A stretch of 10,334 nt of DNA. It comes from JBHHYR01 sp046757585. Lineage in GTDB: Bacteria; Desulfobacterota; Binatia; HRBIN30. The number at the start of each line of letters is the position of its first letter. The first letter of the stretch is position 1. The translations under genes were made by a program, and so were the position numbers. Under the pieces are notes generated by a model. It was not told where the DNA came from and did no database searches. It was given only the letters and a program-made list of their open reading frames with translations. Where the stretch lies: the NCBI GenBank assembly GCA_046757585.1, contig JBHHYR010000137.1:1-10334 (forward strand). Direction: 5' to 3'. Positions 7,268 to 10,334 of the stretch are shown in pieces.

Positions 7268-8344
7268 TTGTTGAGATCCGGTAGGATGGGGTTCCGGCCT
7301 CTGCCACTGCTCATCGGGCTGGTGGCGGGGCTGGGACTCCTCCCCCCGTCTCCCGCTCTGGCAGGAAACGGCACGCGGGCTCCGGTTCTCCGCTGGGCCG
7401 AACGTTCTCCGCTACAAGGGGCAAGACGTCTCGTGGTCCGCAAGATGGCGGAAGGGGAACGGGCGTCGATCGTCCTGGCGCGGCAGCGGCAGACTCCGGC
7501 GTTTCAGTTCTCCTTCGACACGCCACGCGCCGGTGCCTTCGCAGTGTTCCAGCGCCGGGGTGGACGGCTCGTCAGCCGTCTGGCACATGCGGGCTGGCTC
7601 CTCGACGTCGCAGACGCGAACGGTGACGGCCGTAGTGAATTCTACTACACGCAGTCCAACGAGCTCAGACAGGGCTGGCTGGCCGCCGGGCAATTCCGGC
7701 ACCGCCGGCTCGTGTGGCAGGGCTACGGCTTCGCGCCGCCGCCCAGACAGCTCGTCTTCGTAGGACGCTTCCGTCAGGGGCACGTCCTCCACTCCTACTT
7801 CCTATTTGATCCCGCTTCGACGCTGCTCCAGCTTGACGACGCTGGACAATTCCACCCGTCGCCTTTCAAACTTCAGAGTGGCGACGGGAGTGCCGTCGGG
7901 AGCCGCTCCGATATCCTGACAGTCAACCTGGGTGCCGCTGCAGAGCCACAGCTGGCCTTCCTCGATTTCATCACCCCTGACGGAAGGAAAGGAAGGCTGC
8001 GCATCGTCGAGGCGGCCCCCGATGGCTTGTTGCGTTCGGTATACGCGGCACGCAACCTGTACGGACCGGGGCTTGGACATCTCGACGTAGACGGGGACGG
8101 CCAGGACGAGTTACTGGTTTCGAACGGTGAAAATCTGCGCGCGCTGCGCTGGAGCGCGGCACATGGCGTCGAGCGTGCGCGCGCCTACCGCATTCGCCCG
8201 CGCGGCTCCGGCTGGCGCCTTGTCACGTTCGCCGTCGGTGCCGTCGACGGACCTGGATTACCAGAGGTTGTCTCCGTCTGGACGGGCCCGCATGGAGCCG
8301 AATGGATCCGTTGCCACTCCCTCGATGGAAAGGATGGGCTATGA
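7268..8344 (+). CDS. Exported FG-GAP/VCBS-like repeat protein
   Basis: Encodes 358 residues from TTG at 7268, or 352 from ATG at 7286. TTG is preferred for its spacing from GGGAGG and because it adds arginines before the hydrophobic core, giving a proper signal peptide: basic region to residue 10, core about 11-25, cleavage near ALA at 32. Two calcium-loop motifs of FG-GAP/VCBS type are visible: DVADANGDGRSEFYY at 113-127 and HLDVDGDGQDELLV at 271-284. Between them are beta-rich stretches that suggest a degenerate beta-propeller. In known proteins such loops bind calcium within seven-bladed integrin-like folds; only two clear loops are present here, so a complete propeller is not shown. The stop codon overlaps the next gene's start (ATGA at 8341-8344), which indicates translational coupling. 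It is probably periplasmic or surface-located and may bind a partner or ligand; the specific function is unknown. Confidence 0.82.
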   Translation: MLRSGRMGFRPLPLLIGLVAGLGLLPPSPALAGNGTRAPVLRWAERSPLQGARRLVVRKMAEGERASIVLARQRQTPAFQFSFDTPRAGAFAVFQRRGGRLVSRLAHAGWLLDVADANGDGRSEFYYTQSNELRQGWLAAGQFRHRRLVWQGYGFAPPPRQLVFVGRFRQGHVLHSYFLFDPASTLLQLDDAGQFHPSPFKLQSGDGSAVGSRSDILTVNLGAAAEPQLAFLDFITPDGRKGRLRIVEAAPDGLLRSVYAARNLYGPGLGHLDVDGDGQDELLVSNGENLRALRWSAAHGVERARAYRIRPRGSGWRLVTFAVGAVDGPGLPEVVSVWTGPHGAEWIRCHSLDGKDGL

Positions 8345-8811
8345 ACGCGCGCCACCTGCTGCTTGCTGTCGTCATTCTGGCCGTTGCCGGCGGGCTCTGG
8401 CTACGTTTCCGATCGAGCGGCGCCGAGCGGCCGCCGAGTGCAGCACTCGTCTCGTACCGGACCCGTCTGGCGAACGAGTCGGCCGCGAATCGGGCAAAGA
8501 CCGTGAGGGACCTTGGTCTGGTGGGAAGCGCCGATGCATTCCGCACGATCACGGAGAGGCTGCGTCAGGACCCGTCCACCGACGTCCGCGTGGCTGCGGT
8601 CGAGGCCCTCATCCTATACGCGGCGCTCGATCCGAAGCACGAACCTGAGGTCCTGGACCCGTTACACCGCGCGGCGGACAGCGGTGTTCCGGCAGTCGAG
8701 GACGAGGCACGTCACGCGCTCGCCGCCTTGGCCCAGGCGGGTCAGCGCCGCAGTGCCCAATTCCCGGCGCATCGTGCGGCGCTCGGCCGTGCCCAAGACA
8801 AGACCGATTGA
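8341..8811 (+). CDS. Small membrane-anchored HEAT-repeat-like protein
   Basis: Encodes 156 residues. The start at 8341 overlaps the previous stop (ATGA) and has GGAAAGGA at 8327-8334 six bases upstream. The N-terminus (MNARHLLLAVVILAVAGGLW) is a single hydrophobic helix with no obvious cleavage site, so it is an anchor or an uncleaved signal, with the remainder in the periplasm. Residues about 50-138 are alpha-helical with the spacing of HEAT/PBS-lyase-like repeats: ANRAKTVRDLGLVGSADAFR, STDVRVAAVEALILYAAL, AVEDEARHALAALAQAG. Such repeats form curved solenoids for protein-protein binding. The last 15-18 residues are basic and probably disordered. Coupling to the FG-GAP-like gene suggests the two products work together at the envelope. 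The repeat call rests on pattern, not on a profile match. Confidence 0.75.
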   Translation: MNARHLLLAVVILAVAGGLWLRFRSSGAERPPSAALVSYRTRLANESAANRAKTVRDLGLVGSADAFRTITERLRQDPSTDVRVAAVEALILYAALDPKHEPEVLDPLHRAADSGVPAVEDEARHALAALAQAGQRRSAQFPAHRAALGRAQDKTD

Positions 8812-8816
8812 TGTAT

Positions 8817-8823
8817 GAGGAGG
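8817..8823 (+). promoter_or_regulatory. Ribosome binding site GAGGAGG favouring a TTG start for the nitrilase
   Basis: GAGGAGG sits 5 bases before the in-frame TTG at 8829. The ATG at 8811 overlaps the preceding stop codon but has no recognisable site in front of it. A GTG at 8880 just before the conserved domain is another possible start. Confidence 0.5.
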
Positions 8824-8828
8824 GCAGG

Positions 8829-9950
8829 TTGGAACACAGTGTAGCACAGACGAAACAGGTGCTTGGCGGCCGGGATGTCGTGAAGGTCGCGGCTTGCCAG
8901 TTTCCCTATGAATTCCTCGACAAGGAGAAGTGCCTTGCCCGGACGTGCGAACTGATCGCCGAAGCGGCGCGAAACGGCGCCGATCTGATCGCATTTCCCG
9001 AGGCATGGGTCACCACCTACCCCTTCTGGTCATGCGGTTGGGAGGGAAACATGGCGGCCTGGCTCCAGGCCACCGTCCTCTTTCAAGACAACGCCATCGT
9101 TGTCCCCGGGGACGAAACCGAACGGGTGTGCGACGCCGCCCGACGGGCCGGCACCTGTGTCGTCATGGGAATCAACGAGATGGATCCTCGCCCGGGCTGC
9201 CGCACGGTTTACAACAGCTTGCTGTTTGTCGGGTCCGACGGTTCGCTCCTCGGCACTCACCGCAAGCTTTTTCCGACCTTCATTGAGCGGACCTTCTGGG
9301 GCGCGGGCGATGGCCGCAGCCTGCGCGTTTTCGACACGGACATCGGGCGGATCGGGGGACTCATCTGCGGTGAAAACGCCACCCTGGCCCGCGCTGCTCT
9401 CATGGGCAAGGGCGAAGAGATCCACATCGCGGCTTACTCCGGGTGCTTCTCCATCCACAAGGGCCCGCGTCTCCAGGAGCCCGGGGCAGAGTTCCTGGGA
9501 CACCATCTTGCGCGGGCGCACTCGGTCGAGGCAGGCGCGTTCGTCGTGCTGCCGTCAGGCATCATGAACGCGAAAAAGGTGCCCGACACTTTTCCTTTTC
9601 GGGACTCGATGAACATCGCCTGGAGCAACGGGGGAAGCTGCATTGTCGCGCCAGGAGGCGTTTATTTGGCTGCACCGGATTTCGGGGAACAGATCCTCTA
9701 TGCGGAGTGCCGGGCGGAGCACATCAAGGCGATGAAGGCCCTGATCGACACGCTGGGACACTACTCCCGGCCTGACGTGTTCCAGCTAACCGTAAACGAG
9801 GACACGCGTGCACCGGCGGAGGCGCTCGCCCGCGCCGCCGCCCAGCGAGCCTCCTCCATGCACCTGCCGGATCTGAGGATGCTGTGTGAGCGCCATGGCG
9901 TGCAGGTCGAGAAGGTCGAAGCGCTCATGGGCGAGCTGCTCTCGAATTGA
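8829..9950 (+). CDS. Nitrilase-superfamily carbon-nitrogen hydrolase (aliphatic nitrilase-like)
   Basis: Encodes 373 residues from TTG at 8829; ATG at 8811 or GTG at 8880 are alternatives. The nitrilase Glu-Lys-Cys triad is complete: Glu58 in AFPEAWVTTYPFW, Lys146 in GTHRKLFPTFIERTFWG, and Cys180 in GRIGGLICGENATLARAAL. The context GAGDGRSLRVFDTDIGRIGG and the C-terminal DTLGHYSRPDVFQL are characteristic of true nitrilases (branch 1), which hydrolyse nitriles to carboxylic acid and ammonia, sometimes via amide. The usual CWEN around the nucleophile is CGEN here; I recall this from a subgroup of nitrilase homologues, and its effect on substrate range is unknown. The protein has no signal peptide and is presumably cytoplasmic, unlike the products of the three genes before it. 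The gap to the HEAT-like gene is only 17 bp, so it is likely in the same transcript. Confidence 0.9.
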   Translation: MEHSVAQTKQVLGGRDVVKVAACQFPYEFLDKEKCLARTCELIAEAARNGADLIAFPEAWVTTYPFWSCGWEGNMAAWLQATVLFQDNAIVVPGDETERVCDAARRAGTCVVMGINEMDPRPGCRTVYNSLLFVGSDGSLLGTHRKLFPTFIERTFWGAGDGRSLRVFDTDIGRIGGLICGENATLARAALMGKGEEIHIAAYSGCFSIHKGPRLQEPGAEFLGHHLARAHSVEAGAFVVLPSGIMNAKKVPDTFPFRDSMNIAWSNGGSCIVAPGGVYLAAPDFGEQILYAECRAEHIKAMKALIDTLGHYSRPDVFQLTVNEDTRAPAEALARAAAQRASSMHLPDLRMLCERHGVQVEKVEALMGELLSN

Positions 9951-10077
9951 TCAGCAGCACGACGGCACGGGCCTCGGATCTGAGCAGGACCGGTCGTCTC
10001 GGTGTCACCCACTACAGAGCACGTTATGTAGACAGCTGAGAGTGATCGCGGTTCGCGGCGGTCGTCACCAACGGCAA
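9951..10077. other. Convergent intergenic gap
   Basis: These 127 bp lie between the nitrilase stop and the stop of the opposing small gene. An inverted repeat GCTGCT (9935-9940) and AGCAGC (9953-9958) spans the nitrilase stop codon, and a palindrome GACCGGTC lies at 9988-9995. Neither is followed by a T-tract, so no terminator is called. No RNA gene was recognised. Confidence 0.4.
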
Positions 10078-10323
10078 TCACGGCCGCCCCGCTTTCTCCT
10101 CGCTCCCCCGCAGAATCTTTTCGAGCTGCCGGCGCTCCGCCGCGCTGAACTCCTCCTCACGGCTAGCCCCTGGTGAGGAAACGCGCACGGACTCGATGCG
10201 GGACGGCTGCGGCGACTGCGCCGTGCGCACGACCTGCCATACGAGGACACCGACAAGCACTGAAGCAGCAAGCGTAACAACTGCCACAATGAGAGAGCTG
10301 CGGCCGTGCCGGCGCTGTGTCAC
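10078..10323 (-). CDS. Small single-pass membrane protein of unknown function
   Basis: Encodes 81 residues from GTG at 10323. GGAGG at 10330-10334 (minus strand) lies 6 bases upstream, right at the window edge, and supports this start. A basic N-terminus (MTQRRHGRSS) is followed by one hydrophobic helix at about residues 11-33 (LIVAVVTLAASVLVGVLVWQ), a Pro/Ser-rich linker, and a charged, probably helical tail (REEEFSAAERRQLEKILRGS) at about 55-74. By the positive-inside rule the tail should be periplasmic. I do not recognise the family. It may be the last gene of a minus-strand unit that begins beyond the window. Small size leaves some doubt that it is real; the strong ribosome binding site and sensible topology argue for it. 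Confidence 0.6.
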   Translation of the reverse strand: MTQRRHGRSSLIVAVVTLAASVLVGVLVWQVVRTAQSPQPSRIESVRVSSPGASREEEFSAAERRQLEKILRGSEEKAGRP

Positions 10324-10334
10324 GGTACACCTCC

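Noticed and set aside
9935..9958. Inverted repeat GCTGCT/AGCAGC across the nitrilase stop as a terminator
   Set aside because: The stem is only 6 bp with a 12-base loop, overlaps the coding end, and has no T-tract after it.
1..10334. Mobile elements, CRISPR arrays, tRNA or rRNA genes
   Set aside because: No transposase or integrase motifs, no regularly spaced repeats, and no tRNA-like or rRNA-like sequence were found on reading both strands by eye.

Overview
The window is GC-rich, gene-dense bacterial DNA from a Gram-negative (diderm) organism. It encodes a multiheme cytochrome, a large outer-membrane beta-barrel, several proteins with Sec-type signal peptides, and well-formed Shine-Dalgarno sites. 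An F420-type luciferase-like oxidoreductase, a UbiD-family decarboxylase and a nitrilase beside an MtrA/MtrB-type pair would suit an uncultivated soil or sediment lineage such as Binatota/Desulfobacterota-like, Rokubacteria or NC10. This placement is a guess from gene content; no rRNA or other phylogenetic marker is present.

Layout. (1) Bases 1-2580, plus strand: the 3' end of a DmsE/MtrA/PioA-type multiheme c-type cytochrome with six CXXCH motifs visible, then a complete MtrB/PioB-like outer-membrane barrel. Together they look like a trans-outer-membrane electron conduit. No extracellular MtrC/OmcA-type cytochrome follows. (2) Bases 2597-5056, minus strand, convergent with the first unit: an LLM-class (probably F420-dependent) oxidoreductase lying downstream of a UbiD-family prenylated-FMN decarboxylase. 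They are probably co-transcribed and possibly take part in degrading an aromatic or unsaturated acid. (3) Bases 5057-5360: a divergent intergenic region of about 300 bp with an AT-rich patch and two mutually exclusive GC-rich hairpins. (4) Bases 5361-9950, plus strand: four closely spaced genes. These encode a cysteine-rich exported protein of unknown function, an exported protein with two FG-GAP/VCBS-like calcium-loop motifs, a small membrane-anchored HEAT-repeat-like protein that overlaps it by ATGA, and a nitrilase-superfamily enzyme with a complete Glu-Lys-Cys triad. (5) Bases 9951-10077: a convergent gap. (6) Bases 10078-10323, minus strand: a small single-pass membrane protein with a GTG start.

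The most interesting parts are the electron conduit, whose barrel has no cysteine at all, and the exported three-gene module (cysteine-rich protein, FG-GAP-like protein, HEAT-like protein) translationally linked to a nitrilase. No function could be assigned to that module. No mobile element, CRISPR array, tRNA or rRNA was seen.
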